Shown one piece after another: positions 10,572-23,500 of a DNA stretch of 64,000 nt. Source of the DNA: Monarcha castaneiventris obscurior (Eukaryota > Chordata > Aves > Passeriformes > Monarchidae). A program made the position numbers and the translations under genes. The DNA lies in contig JAMPIT010000886.1 of NCBI GenBank assembly GCA_026261815.1, positions 21,992,001 through 22,056,000 on the forward strand, given 5' to 3'. Below the pieces are notes generated by a model. It searched no databases. It saw only the letters and a program-made list of their open reading frames with translations, and was not told the origin of the DNA. The first letter of the stretch is position 1, and every line of letters starts with the position of its first letter.

Positions 10572-10690
10572 GGCGCGGGGCCGGGGCACTCCCGCTCCTC
10601 TTCGCGGCGCCCCACCGCAGCCTTTGGCCGAGCTCCTCCTGCCTCGGGCGGCTGTGCCCGCAGACCGGGAGCTGCTCACTCAGCCTCGAG

Positions 10691-13152
10691 GTCTGACCCG
10701 TAACGTACACCTTTGTATTTCATTAATTGAAACTCATGTTATTTTCAATAGAGCTCGAGGGATGTGAGCATCAAAACCACAGAGTATGTTGAATATTTTT
10801 TTCCTGTGGACTTGTATGTGAATGTGTAAAATATTTGCACTAGTCCAAACTTACTATAGCAGGCTGACTCTTTGCCCATAAAATGTTAAATCAACCATGA
10901 CCAGACTCATTTTCCCATGTCAGCCAAGAGGACTCTGTAAATCAACACATTAGGGCTTCGCTGGGTAGGAGCTGCGTGTGCTTCATGCAAAATGGCCCTG
11001 ACAGTCGCTCTCTTGGTGCCGTGGTTGTCAGCCTGTGGCTGACTGCAGAACTGTCAGGTGGCAGCAGGAAACCTTGCAGGTGGAGTGCAAAATCATTGGC
11101 GACGCAACATGCAGGAGTCTGACAACTGGCACAACAGAAGGAAATTATATGAGTTGCTTTACCTTTTGATGTGATTGTGTTTTTAAGACTCATAGATGTT
11201 TGCAAAGCCTGTTGCACCAGCCTGAACTGCTTGGAAGAGCCTGTGTGTCCCCTGACGGCCTGCTTAGTTGTATGTGAGCAGAGATGTTCTGCAGGCACTT
11301 CCTGCCATCCCAAGATGGAACCCACTTAGAAGCCATTACAGAAAAGCTCATCTCAAGGTTATGATGGGGTGTGTGATAGCTCTCCCTGGAAGCAAATGAA
11401 CACAATGGATAAATACAGCTAAGAAAAAAGAGCACTGGCCATATGTAGTGGTGCCAAAACGACCAAGACAAGCTCCATTCTTTGTTCAAGAAAAATAATT
11501 AATCCCCCCAACTCTAAACAGTATGTGTTTTGTAAAAAGCCTCAGCCAGCCAGTCCTTATCTAAACCACTATCTCTGGGTAAGGGTTCAGATACTGGAAA
11601 GCTTATTTCTAGGTGCTAGCAGGTTGAAAGGAACAGGAGACATAATACAGCATATAACAAAATAATATCACTCCTTACTACCACACAACAAATACTAGTA
11701 ATTACACACATTGAATCAGATTAGATTCAGATACCAAGGTAAAGCTTTGTGCTATATTTCTTGAAAGGGGCCTCAGCCTAGAGAAATCATTATCCAGTGC
11801 TCCTTGCTGGATTGCCTCCCACTCAGAGGAGTGACCCAGCTATGACCCAGACTCAGAACACTTGTGTGTAAATTTAATTTTCAGCACTACATCATTTCAA
11901 CTGGAGTCTTACCTCTTTTCTCATTGTTGTGCTATGTGGCTTACCTGGAGGTAAAGAAAGAAAAGATAGTAAGAAAATGTGCCAAATATTAGAAAATATA
12001 AGTTCAGCTTAAAAGTGTGCGCACAGCCACTTCTATGCTGTGGTCAAGTGAGACAAAATGACTGAGCCACCAGTAAGGTGGGAGGAAAAACACATGATTA
12101 GTTTAAAATCTTACAAGATGTCAAAAGGAACTTTCGAGGGTTACTTATGAAGGGATAATACAAACTCTGTTTGCAAAATTCCCCATGTTTAAAAGAAAAG
12201 GCATTAGTCAAACAAGTGCCTGTAGCAGCATTTCTTCTTCATCACTACTCTCAACACCTGAACAATGAAAATTTGTTCTTCTAAATTCAGTGTACTTTCT
12301 ACGGGGGGTTTTGCATGTTTGCTGAGAATGATTAAGCACACATGCTATTTCATCTAATTGTAATTTTTTATTTTTCATTAACTGAGCAGAGTGTTCTGCT
12401 CTATGTAATTTCTTTCCTGTAAACCTCCCCCCCCAACAGATTTCTTTCTTCTTTTTCTACATCATTCACAGAAAGTTAATATCCTTAATGGATGACAAAG
12501 TAAGCAGTAGCATAGGAGTGTGAAGAAGCTTTTTCCCTGACCAGTTTCATTCAGGTATTCCCAGCTCTGATAAATGTACTACATTTAGTGTCATGGGTAG
12601 CGATTAAAGACATAAGTCCTTACAGTAAATAAGTCTGTTCAAGTAAACTTCTTAAATTGTGGCCATGAAAGAACAGAGACTGGACAGAGTTAGCGACACT
12701 TAAGTTTCATTTCCAGGTTACAATTAACAGTGTTCAACTATATTTTGAAGCTTTGTATCTGTAAAACAGTCCTGGTATTTAGTTTTCAATTACAAAGAGT
12801 TGTAATCAGGATAAGACAGTAAATGCTATAGTGCATTACCATGGCATAAAAATACAAGAACATCATCTCACCCTGCCTGTAGAAAAGCTCTGACATTATG
12901 TGGTGTGGCTTGCTGTATAATAGCATAGTCAAATCAAGAGGATCATCTCATTCCTGTTTGAATGCCATGATTTCTTGTCAGAATTAAATATGCTGGTGCT
13001 GCTGCAAGTTCTGTTTTGCATTGCTCAGTCACCAGAAACAAACATGCATCATCAAGGTTTCTTATTCTTCCTCTGATTTTCAAATTCATGAAATGATGTA
13101 ATACAACTTATGCATGTAATGAGGACATATGTTTGGCTCTTTGAATTAGTAG
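10691..13152. other. Intergenic DNA; no gene seen
   Basis: AT-rich sequence without supported exons. The only notable patch is at 10990-11130, which has its own entry. A C-run and T-rich stretch lies at about 12426-12460. Open frames here are short and not protein-like. Confidence 0.6.
10999..11125. promoter_or_regulatory. Second cluster of TGTCA/TGACA motifs
   Basis: Four pentamers occur in 127 bases: TGACAG at 10999, TGTCAG at 11026, TGTCAG at 11052 and TGACAA at 11120. Roughly 0.25 would be expected by chance. The stretch is moderately GC-rich and non-repetitive. It is a candidate TALE-factor-bound element; function is inferred. Confidence 0.33.
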
Positions 13153-13593
13153 TGATGCCTTAGGTTTTAACTTTTGTATTTTTAAAATTCTGTGCTGCTT
13201 AGAGTGTAACTCTAAGCTCCTTGTAGCCTGTAATTTCTGCTCTCTCGTGCAAGATAGACATAACAAAGCCTCTCCAGGCTTTGCCTTCAAGGACAGCCAG
13301 GCTCTTCTAGGCCCAAAATGTGTAAACCAAAGACTCTAAGGGAGGAGCAAGCTGAGGGGAGTTACATCATTGAACTGGGGCTTTAATTGGAGAATTAACC
13401 GTGGTATGCAAATGAACCAAACCTATAAAGGTGTGAAGAACTCGTGACCTGTGGTCCATCTTGGGGTCCATTTTTTATGGAAGCAGCCTCTGGCTCCCCC
13501 AGGGTGTACCTTGAAGGCCCTTCAAATAAATACCTATCTTTATTCCCTTACTCTTGTCTAGTCTCTGTTTCTAGGTGGCTGGAGAAGGCATCA
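13153..13593 (+). mobile_element. Solo LTR of an endogenous retrovirus
   Basis: A 441-bp element starts TGATGCCTT and ends AAGGCATCA, a perfect 9-base inverted repeat with the TG...CA ends of retroviral LTRs. It is flanked by the 4-base direct repeat GTAG (13149-13152 and 13594-13597), a target-site duplication. In plus orientation it has a TATA box TATAAA at 13424-13429 and a polyadenylation signal AATAAA at 13525-13530, about 100 bp apart. No internal retroviral genes adjoin it, so it is a solo LTR. The exact family is not assigned; the ends resemble passerine ERV LTRs. Confidence 0.9.
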
Positions 13594-13597
13594 GTAG

Positions 13598-14922
13598 TTG
13601 CCACATATTTCTATACTATTTGGAGTTAATGTTCTTATTGTTTACTTTATATTTTTACAATATGGTGTTTTTACCCATGACCTTGAAATCATGAATAATT
13701 ATGCTAGTAGGACAAAAGTACAAATGCTATTATTATATAGCCCTGGTAGTCTTGTTTGAATGTCATTAATATATAAGGGTAAAATCAATTAGCAAAACAC
13801 CATTTTTGAAATGTAATTTATTAACACTGTGTAAGAGTATTCTTTGGTTGAATAGCTCCAAGACAGAGATAATATAATAGCATTGTGGCTGCTTCAGTTA
13901 GGGCTTGCACCTTTTCTCCGTGGACTGAAAGATGAAATTTTCTCATTTACTTCTATATGAAAACAATTGCACAGTGGTAAGCAGCTGTTTCGGTTCAGTA
14001 ATCACCCATTGTCTCATTCCCACATTCCCACATGATCTGTATTGGAACCTCCCAAATTTAAGTGGGATGCCGTCATATTTATTATGGATATTTAATATCA
14101 AAGTATATTAATAAGAACGAGGAATGGTTGAACCAAAATGATAATATTTAAGAAAAACAGTAAACATAACAACTCACTTAAAAAAGGTGCTTCATTTTCT
14201 CTGGACTGTTGGTATCCATTTGTATCTGTTGTTGTTAATAATAAGTAATATTCATAAACCAAAGGAGAAAAAATAAGAACTTGCTGCCATTTTTTTGTTA
14301 CTCGTCATGAAAACCATGTAGAGTAGACAGGAGTTTTTGAAAGGGTATATTTCTAATTAGAGCACTCCTATAAACAACTGTGGAACTGTAATGGTCTCTT
14401 TATCATGAAGATAAAAGGTATTCTTGGCCAGCACTGCCCCCTTCTTTTAATATGCCTCTTAAAATAATTTGTGCAATAAAGACAACTGGTGCTCAGTTGT
14501 GGATATGGAGATAAGTTGATCTTGATATTTTTGGCCAACATTTGAAATTTCTGTGACTTGGATGGCATGAAAATCTCTGTTATGTGCAGTAGCAAAGGAC
14601 AAGATTAGTTCAGCTGAGTTCTGGGTGAGCCACCTGGTGTAACGGAGAGAAAAGTTGAAAGGAAATACGGTTCTTTCCTGTGGCAGTCTGTAGTTCTATT
14701 TATATATTTATTATGGAGTAATGAAAGCAGTAACATTTTTACAGTGAACAGTAAATAATCATGGGATGCCAAAATACCCAATCCAGGGTAGGATATATTT
14801 ATGTTTGTAGTATATACTCACACAAAAAAAAGTGCTACCTCTTGCAGGAGTGTTGGGCTAAAGATGGTTTGGTATTTTTTACACAATCTTGGCTGCATGT
14901 CTCTAGATAGATCAAGTGTTTA
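13598..14922. other. Intergenic DNA; nothing recognised
   Basis: AT-rich sequence without supported exon, repeat family or regulatory motif cluster. Confidence 0.6.
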
Positions 14923-15085
14923 TCAGTAGTGCCCTTGTATCTTCCCAGAAGGCCTATGTATGCTTGCTTGTGGAATATTATGAAGTACTCCAGAAAAAAA
15001 AAAAGATCTTTCACAGTTACAGATTTCTCCAGTTACCTGTCCTCAGTGTGGGCACTAGAATATTAAAAGATCTATGGCACTGGGG
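14923..15085. repeat. Dispersed duplicate block, copy A
   Basis: Close to 90% identical by hand alignment to 16987-17147, in the same orientation about 2 kb away. Both copies begin TCAGTAGTGCCCTT, share an internal A-rich run, and end at GGCACTGGGG. I recognise no family. It may be a short unclassified interspersed repeat or a local duplication. Confidence 0.85.
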
Positions 15086-16986
15086 ACTTCCTAACACTTT
15101 GAAAGGCAGGGTGAATTTCATCCTTATAAGATTAAGAACTGAAACAGACTCCTGAAGTACAGAAAAATTAATTTAACAGTTATAAAGACATCAAATTGAT
15201 GACACCAGAGAATGAAGTGCAGAATGTCCTCCCCTGCCTTGCCAGAATAATTAGAGAACAGTTCATTCATATCCTCTCTGTTGTTTCTGCAAAAATATCA
15301 GTCATGTGACGGGACCTCTGCCATAGGGATGCCTATGAATGCAGCTCACAGATTATTTAACAGCTGGAGGGAGAGTGCCAACATCTTTGATACAGACTTT
15401 TAGACAGTAGCCGGTGGTTACTGGCTCCATGTTTGAGCTTCCAGATGTAAAGTTATTTGAATTTTTTACCTCTGCTCATATGTTATGGATGGCTTTGATT
15501 CTTTGCCCTTTTCCTGCTAAGGATTTTTGCTTCTCCCTTAAGGGACAAGTTCAGATATGAAGTTCCCAATTTTTGTCAGTTTAGGTCAGTTGCGAGTACA
15601 GTATTTGGATTAAAAATGCTTAGTCTACCACCCTTCTATTCCATATAAAATAAAATTGCCTGAAGATATCCACTATAATCTAATCTATGATATTCTGATA
15701 TGTATGATATCAACTTTAACATTTTTAAATCTTAAGTGAATAGATGATATTACTGTTTAATACAAATAGATCTGAATTATCATAAATATATTTAATGCAT
15801 AATGCATGTCACTCAGGTATTATTGTCAGTAATGGATGAGGAACAACACTATGATAATTTATAAAAGTAGAGAAAATAATTTCTCAGTAGTAAGTGTTTT
15901 TTAGGGTGTTGGTTTCTAGTAACAACATTTTGGTCATAATACATTTCTAGCATAACTTAAATGACTTGTGCAAATTACTGAACTAACCAGAGTGCTTTTA
16001 TTATACCTGAAACACTGCAAGTGTCTTGCATTATAAAAATGTGTATAAAACCAGTTTAGCTTTTTTGCTTGCTTCAAGTCAAACAGTAAACCAGATTTTT
16101 CTTGCTTACAATGTGAAAAAGCCCTCCCCTCACCCCTGTGGGTGACTTGTGAGGTGCCAATGAGCTGGAGAGGAACCTTAATGATAACTCTGTTTTCCCT
16201 AATAGTGGGGAATCCTTAAATGATAGAGATTTATGGAGAGAACAAATATCTCAAGTGAAGGAAGGAGCATAGCTCAGGCACACTGTGGGCTGCAGTGGTG
16301 CTGAACCCAGGGTGACTGCTCCGGGGGAGGGTAACTGTCACTGCTGGGAGCTGGTAAAAAGCTTTTCTTCAGCTTTCCCATGACTTTGAGGTGTGCCAAG
16401 CCTATCAGAGGCTGTACCTACCCTGTCAGTTTAAGATCCTCTCAGGCTTTGCTTGTGTACACTATTCACTTTTAGGCTTCCCCCTGGAACAAATAATTTC
16501 CTTCCTGCTAACAGAAAGTTTGAGGCTGGTTTAGCAGGCAGTTCACTTCATCGGGTACTACACTGGGATCATGTAGACTCATGCTGGGTTTCATTTTCTC
16601 TATTCATGTGAGGTACACTAATATCCAGAAGGCCTTGGATATTCATGTGTCCCTTTAGTGCCATCAGACATGCGCCACACATTTTATGTCTCACACCGAA
16701 TTGTAGAAATCTGTCTGAAAGTAATGTGGCCTTTAATTTTTTAGCCTTCTGACTTTTCACCAATGACTAAACAAAACGATGATGTTGTATGGACACACAG
16801 GTATGAAATGAGACCTCAGAAGATCTGGCTTGATGGAAGTAGCCCAGGCCAGTGCTGAGGAAAAGTTTCTCAGTAGCACACAAGAAGAGGTGACTTGGTG
16901 GCACCTTGACGTGGCTGCTTCCGGCCATGGAGATGAGCACCTTGAAGGAAAAACCCTGAAAGCTACTTACTGAAAAGATAAGGATG
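15086..16986. other. Intergenic DNA between the duplicate blocks; no gene seen
   Basis: AT-rich and non-repetitive as far as I can tell. The stretch at 16260-16470 is somewhat more GC-rich and might be a degraded repeat, but it has no diagnostic ends. Confidence 0.5.
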
Positions 16987-17147
16987 TCAGTAGTGCCCTT
17001 ATATCTTCCCAGAAGGCCAGTGTATGCTTGCTTGTGGAATATTATTAAGTACTCCAGGAAAAAAAAAATCTTTAACAGCTACAGATTTCTCCAGTTGCCT
17101 GTCCTCAGTGTGGGCACTAGAATATCAAAAGATCAGTGGCACTGGGG
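16987..17147. repeat. Dispersed duplicate block, copy B
   Basis: Partner of 14923-15085, with several substitutions and a short indel in the A-run. It sits about 180 bp from the ERV-like fragment at 17330. Copy A lacks such a neighbour, so the two repeats are probably independent. Confidence 0.85.
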
Positions 17148-17329
17148 TGGGTGACAACCTGCATGGCCTTAGGAAGATCTAGCTGATAGACTGTGCAGGG
17201 GTAGAAAACTGGTGGTCCAGACTTCTTTTATGCCAAGTTGATTTTCCCTCTTGAAGGAGCTGGGGTTGTCAGGCACCACAGCATTAGGGCTGTCCTCTAG
17301 GTGTCCTCTAACAGGTTTTTGGCATGCTG

Positions 17330-17596
17330 GGAGCTGTCGCAGGGAGGTCTGATACTGGTCAGGCACCAGTAATCCAGGACCTTCTTAGAAAGAGTGTCCT
17401 ACAAAGAACAGCTCTCCTAGGGGCGAAGGCAAAGCCTCCCTGGGCAGCGGTGATCTCAGCAAGTGTAGGGATTTCTCAGCTACAAGTGATTCCAGCTCCT
17501 GTGATTCAGCTCTGTGTGAGATCACCCGAGGCAAACTCGGGGACAGAGAGACAGGAGCCGTGTGTGGCAGTGCCACAGAGGCAACTTTATTGTCCA
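17330..17596 (-). mobile_element. ERV LTR-like fragment, copy 1
   Basis: The core 17378-17596 matches 28289-28505 with about ten mismatches, all transitions, and one 2-bp gap. Read on the minus strand it starts TGGACAATAAAG, with the polyadenylation signal at 17591-17586, consistent with the R-U5 side of a retroviral LTR. The match extends more weakly to about 17330, past an extra 15-20 bases absent from copy 2. Similarity stops abruptly just beyond TGGACAATAAA, so the U3 half is missing. No gag, pol or env sequence is recognisable beside it. Confidence 0.65.
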
Positions 17597-17599
17597 AGA

Positions 17600-20500
17600 A
17601 GTTTGTAAAGCAATAGTTTGTTTCACAAGAAAAGATAGAAGTCCTGTAAGAGCCCAAAATTTTGTCCATTGATTTTGCCTTTTATTTTTATATTTTCCAA
17701 TGGAAAATACTTTTCATTTTTAATTACACATGGAGAAGTGATTATCATTCTTGGGTTCTATCCCCACTCCTGAGTGGTGTTAGCAAGACAGCCAACCTTT
17801 CAAGCTATCCTCAGTGTAACTAACTGTAAAATTGGGATATTAATGCTTAATTGAGATGGGTATAGTAGTGCTTAATTGATTTATACATGTAAAATGTCAT
17901 GAAATTTGCAGGTGAATGACATTTTAGAAGTGTTAGGTAGGACTTTCTGTGTATTTTAACATAACCAGTATAGATAGCAGAAAGGACTGATCATTATGAA
18001 CAATTTTTACAAACACATTTACTTATCTTTCCACTGAAAGACAAATTATTATACTGTACAGTGAATACAATTTGAAGTGGTAAATGTAGAAGAGAATTAA
18101 CATGCATTTCCATTCCATAGAAGGAGAAGATGAATGCTAATAAATTTCCTTGTAGATAACAATTTGAAAATATTATTTTCAATATGTCAGTTTATGGGCC
18201 AGTATGTATTCATTATATATAAGTGGTCATTAAGCTTGAAAGAGAATCTCTAAAATCAGTGGACTTGTCAAGTCCTCTTTTTTTTGCTCACTTACCTGTT
18301 TAGTTGATGAAGGTTTTGGTCTTATCTTTTCTGCTTAAATAGAACAATTTTTAAATGTTAATGTAAAACAGACATCCCCAAACTTTCCAGGTAACAAAAT
18401 ATTTTCAGACCTGTGGTTACCTTAAGAGTAGAACTTTTTTCTGTTTGTGGCAGTGTGGACAGTTCTGTAGCTTCACAAACATATGTGTTTTATCATAATG
18501 AAAAATTAGCAGTAGGGAAGAACTGTGTTCAACATCTTGCTGTGCTTTTATAAGAATTTAAATATTGAATAAACAGAAATAATCATCGTGCTGCTTCACC
18601 TTTGAGGTTATTTCACCACTTTTTTTTTCCATATTGTGAAGCTTAATATTTTTTCAATTAATTTTCTTTTAAGTCAGATTTGTACTTACTGTAAGATCAA
18701 GAAAAGAGGAGAAAAGTATCCAAGTTAGCTATTAGGTCCAAGGTGGTTGGGATTTTCCACAGGAAGCTCAACATGCTGTATCCAGGCTGCTGTATTTGAA
18801 GTGTGTGTCAAACTGCATTTTGAGATTATGAGGCTTCAGTAGCATGTCTGGGATGCCAGGTGAGACCTTTCCTGACTGTGTATCACCATTAGCATGTGAA
18901 CCAGGGTGCACATTCTCAAGAAAAGAAATAGAAGTTTTAATTAATTAAAAATCTTAGTGAAATATATCAATAAATATTTTAATAGAAGGTTAATATTTTA
19001 ATAGGAATTGACATAAGGTTAAACAAGCCAATGGGCACTGCTTGTAACCATCCATGACTGCTACTGCATAACCTTTTCTTCAACATGTGGTTCTCAGACT
19101 ACAGTTCTGCAGGTTCTCTTACTTACCGCAAAGCATTGCTTTGAAAATTAGTTACAAACAAAACCTTATCATAAAGTACAGCCTAATGGTTGTTTCTTTC
19201 TTGTTTCAGCAGGGAAATCTAACTCAACTGACAAATTCAGAGTAAAATGCTAGAAACTTGGATGGCTAATCTGGATATTTTCTTTTATTGTGAGAATTAA
19301 CTGTGCATATTTCTCAAGAGTTTTGGGCTGAGAATAAAGTAGTTTTTGTGGGTTACTGCTACTTCTCTATGAACTCAATTTGTGAAACTGTGTTTTATTC
19401 CTCTGTCCTGTAGTCCTGATCCATAATGATATCTGTTATGACAGCTTCCTTTTCGCTGGGTTCTGACACATGAATCGAGTTACTCCAATTAAAATCAACA
19501 GAGTTGTTATTGTGGTAGGGGTTTTTTTTTCCTCCTCAGAGAGGAAAACAATTTGCAAAAGTTTTATGAATAATAATATTTTAAACTTCCCAAACCCTTT
19601 TTTTCTATGGCTTGGTATGAAGTCTTTTGTAATAATGTTGTGACTAAATCTTAAAACCACAGCATCATCTATGACTAGGTCTGTTAGCCTTCACTTTTTA
19701 TTACAGAATTCACCCAGCCTTGTCTTAACAAGGTACAGAATATTCCGCATGCGACCCAAATGTAGCACAGTGGTCTAACTCACACGGCATCATGTGAACT
19801 ACTCTGTCACTCAGATTCACCAGCATAATCATTGCTAGAAATAAATCCCAATCCAGAACCCTGTGGTGTTTTTTGGTTATGGCAGGTTAATGGTATTAAA
19901 ATAAGCTGCACTGTCAACTTTGAAACAGAAGATCTTACACCATCATGGTGTAACTCATGATATCTCCATTTTGATCTAGAGACAAACCTTGGGAGAGTTT
20001 GAAGTGATTTTATTTTTGATGTCCATTCAATCATTGCCTTTGGAAATATGTCCACTGGTTTCTGTTTCTGTTTGGATTTTGTAATGTGGACATTTCTCTG
20101 CTTGAACCAAAATAGTTTTTTCCTAATTAGTCATGTATGTTTTCCAACACCATCAGCTGACAGTAGCTTTACTCATCTGAGTGGGATTCCAGTGAGAAAC
20201 ACAAGCATGAAGTGCTTTATATTATATTGTTAACAGTCTTCTACTATATTGTTATCAGTCCTCTTTCATCTTTACTTGAGAGGAACATTTAGTAATTTGA
20301 AGCTCTGAACCATTCTCTTGTGATTGTGGAAAAGGTCCCCAGCATGGTGGCCAAATATCAGCATGTTTTTGGATACTTTTATATGTATGGAGTCAAAGTT
20401 GGATTCCAAAATTAAGACAAGAATTTCCTTAAATTTAGCATTGGTCTGTCTCTAATAATCTCTGCAGTATAAACAGGAAATCTCTTTAGTTTTAGTCTGC

Positions 20501-23500
20501 TATTTCTTTTGTGTTTCTCACCAAATGAAGGCTTATCGAAAGATTTTTTTTTTTTTTTTTGTTATTTGTACAGATGGTTTGGAGACTAAAACATAACATA
20601 CAACTTGTAGAGGACCACTCTGTTCCCAATGAATGATGCATTACATTGGCTCAGCTACTTTCTTTCTTTTCACTTTCCCACTTGGATAGTGAGAAGGGTC
20701 TAGAAACACAGGTTTTTGTGAAGGAGTGGAATACTATTGGCAAAATTGTAATGAATTTAATCCTAATATCACAGGACTGCTTGACTCACAAATTGGAATT
20801 TTTCCCCTGCATTTCCTGTTCACAGTAATGCCATTTTCTTGTTAAAGAGCAGTTTCTGCAGAAAATACCTTATCCTGCACTGGGCTTCTTTGTTCTTGCA
20901 CTTGCTTACTCATGACTTTTTAGTTTTTGAAGAACTGAACATTGTGTGACTGAATTGTGATAGATGCAGGAGAACCTGGAGAACCTAGGACAAAAATGTT
21001 TTGTAGGACCAGCAGGTACTATAGAATCTACAATCTACGATTAGGCAGTCTTTCTGCTTCATCTTACCTAGGAAAGGGGATTATGCATGTTACTGGATTT
21101 AAAGGATTTCTCAGTGTATTTTTTTTATGCAAGGAGAGTAGAAGAAAGGAATAAAACACTAAAGTCACCATTCAAGAGGAGTGAAATTAAACTAAACCAC
21201 CTTGCTTTTCCATGCACTCTCTCCCATTTTCAAGAAGTGTAAAACCTGTTTCTTGTAGTTTTCATGTTTATGTATATCTCTCTATTTTAATAGACAATAT
21301 ATTGCTTGGAGAGAACTCTGTAAATTTCAGCTCTTCCCTCTTGCATCATGTGTGTGCATGTTCTTTTCCTAGTGATGTCTCCAGATGCAGAATTAATGCT
21401 AGCTGTGCTATATTTATCCCTCCTCACCCAGAAGGATGGGTGGATGAAAGTAGTGAGTGAGTAATGGGAAAAGTTGCTGTTTAACAATCTGCAGAGGATG
21501 GTGGCTTTTGTTTGGGCTCTGTTCTTTCTTAACCATCCAAATTGTTAGCAACTTCCACACATTTCTGTGGGAATCTTTGGTACTTGAAAGGTATAGCAAA
21601 AACCAGCAACTGCTTTGGAACTGAGCAATAGGGAATAAAAACATTTGCTACTTAAAATACAGAAGTTATTTCATGTTGAAGTGTAGGAGGTTGACTACTG
21701 ATTGGACTCTATTCCTGCTTACTACTCTTCTCAGCAGTGGTATCATGTATTTGTTATCTCTGTGGAAGGCTGTGGTTCTCCCCTTTGATGGTATAACCTG
21801 CTCAAAGATGTAAGATTAAAGAATGAGGCTGTGAGAAGCAGAGAAGGAACCTGTTTGCCAGTGTCAGGTATTCCCACACCTTGGCTTGAACTCCTTCCTG
21901 ATCATACAATTTGCTGTTGGGGTAAAGACACAACTTCAGGGGCATGGCTCTTAGGGGCACAGGGCCCCGTCCAATGTGTCTTTTCAATAGTAGATGCCTA
22001 TTTATAGATAGGTCTCTCTTATTATGCAGTGTTTTTTTGCAAAATAAGATGCAGAATGTGTCTTCTTGGATTAATCAGGTGCATATAGTTCTTTCTGAGA
22101 AAATAAAATCAAAACTAAACAAAAACCCAACAAAGCAAACAAACAAACAAAAATCCTCCCCCCTGCCCCCCCTCACTCCCCCCCAAAAAGGCGCCCCATA
22201 AACCCCCCTCAAAAACCCAAAACACCTCTGGCTAATCTGGTAATTTAGTTCTGCAGTGAGCTGCCAAGACAGCTGGACAAGAGAGAGCAGCTCTACGAAA
22301 GCTGCTCTGGCCTCTGCACCCACTTCCTTTGTTTTTGACCTTTGCATTCAAGCACTTCCTGCAATAATTTTGTTTTGTCTTTGAAACCAGCACAGTGTGA
22401 CAGACAGCTGCTGCCCCAGACATTGTGACAGAGATCTGTAACAAGAAAATACCTCAGTGAGCCTCAAATCTGTTATTTAGAATACAACTGCAATGTTTTA
22501 TGGCCTCAAATTAGACTTTCTGCTAGCTTAGTACCCTTTTGTCCCCCGAGTTCTGATTGCTGCATTCTTATGAGCAAGCATCAATGCCCAGAGATGTACA
22601 CTTGTTTCAGTATTGCAATTTACTTTCCCACAATTGTGCAGCCAGCCAACCTGAAATTCACCTATACATAATGGATTGTAGGGAAGTACAGCACTTCAGA
22701 TCTGTTGTGAATCAGTCGTCTTAGGCTTAGAAAAAAATAATCTCTGTGTTTTTGTGCACCATATAATTATAGGAGAAGTGGTAGCAAAAGCTTCCCTACC
22801 AAGCTTACTGAATTCTTTCAAATTAAAAAAAAATCTTATGATCTTATTATTAAGTATTCTGTGCCTCCACGATTAGCAACAGGACTTTGAAACTTGGCAG
22901 AAGGAAAATCCCGTCATCTTTTTGATGGCTTTATTAAAAAAACTCAAACATTTAGAGTGCATGAATTATAAGGGACTGAAAAATACAATTTCTCATCTTT
23001 GGTTTGTGCTATATGTTTACTTTTGGCAACATGTCCAAATCTTGCAATAATCTTGCAATAACAAAGCTTGTGGATGCCCCATGTCAGCATCTTTATTCTG
23101 TGTGCTGTACTCTAGATGGGACAAACAGAGAACCATAATCACCCTTTATCTTGGAATAACTCTTTTGCTGCAAGTATTGTCTACTTGGAGTAAAGAATTT
23201 ATGTTTCTTGCCTTTTTACTGGAAATAATAATTTTTTGCTATATAATACCTACACCAAGCAAGACAAAGGCAAGACAGAGTATTGTGTACAGGGTATCAG
23301 ACCTAGGTCTTGGGAGGTGTAGCTTCAGTTCCCTAGATGACTACAAGGTAAGTTTTTATACTAATACAGTATCCATTCTGTGCTCCTGTTCCCTTTTTTG
23401 TAGGACAATAAGAAGAGGATTTTTCTATTTTCCTGGCATAGAGTGAGAATAAGTGCATTACAAATGCTAGAAGTTCTGGTAATACAGTGCATTGAGGAAC

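Larger units (their letters stand above)
9658..10690. promoter_or_regulatory. Orphan CpG island between ZNF503 and LRMDA
   Basis: About 1 kb of very GC-rich, CpG-dense DNA in otherwise AT-rich surroundings, 7 kb upstream of the ZNF503 start. It contains a two-copy 20-bp repeat, a CGGCACGGCC-type short repeat near 9922-9962 and a seven-copy minisatellite. No exon with a recognisable product is present. It could be a promoter for a noncoding transcript, since mammalian ZNF503 has antisense RNAs nearby, or a composition island created by repeat expansion. The T-run at 9658-9673 marks its left edge. Confidence 0.6.

Noticed and set aside
9543..10710. Very long open frames on both strands (up to 378 codons, proline/arginine or glycine rich)
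   Set aside because: They are created by the 43-bp minisatellite and high GC content. The same words repeat in all three frames and there is no domain-like sequence.
17169..17366. Minus-strand open frame next to and overlapping the ERV LTR-like fragment
   Set aside because: It runs across the LTR-like sequence and has no retroviral domain that I can recognise.
23081..23446. 121-codon open frame with a consensus donor AAG|GTAAGT inside
   Set aside because: The translation is hydrophobic and cysteine/phenylalanine-rich as random AT-rich DNA gives, with no acceptor or partner exon. A noncoding RNA exon remains possible.
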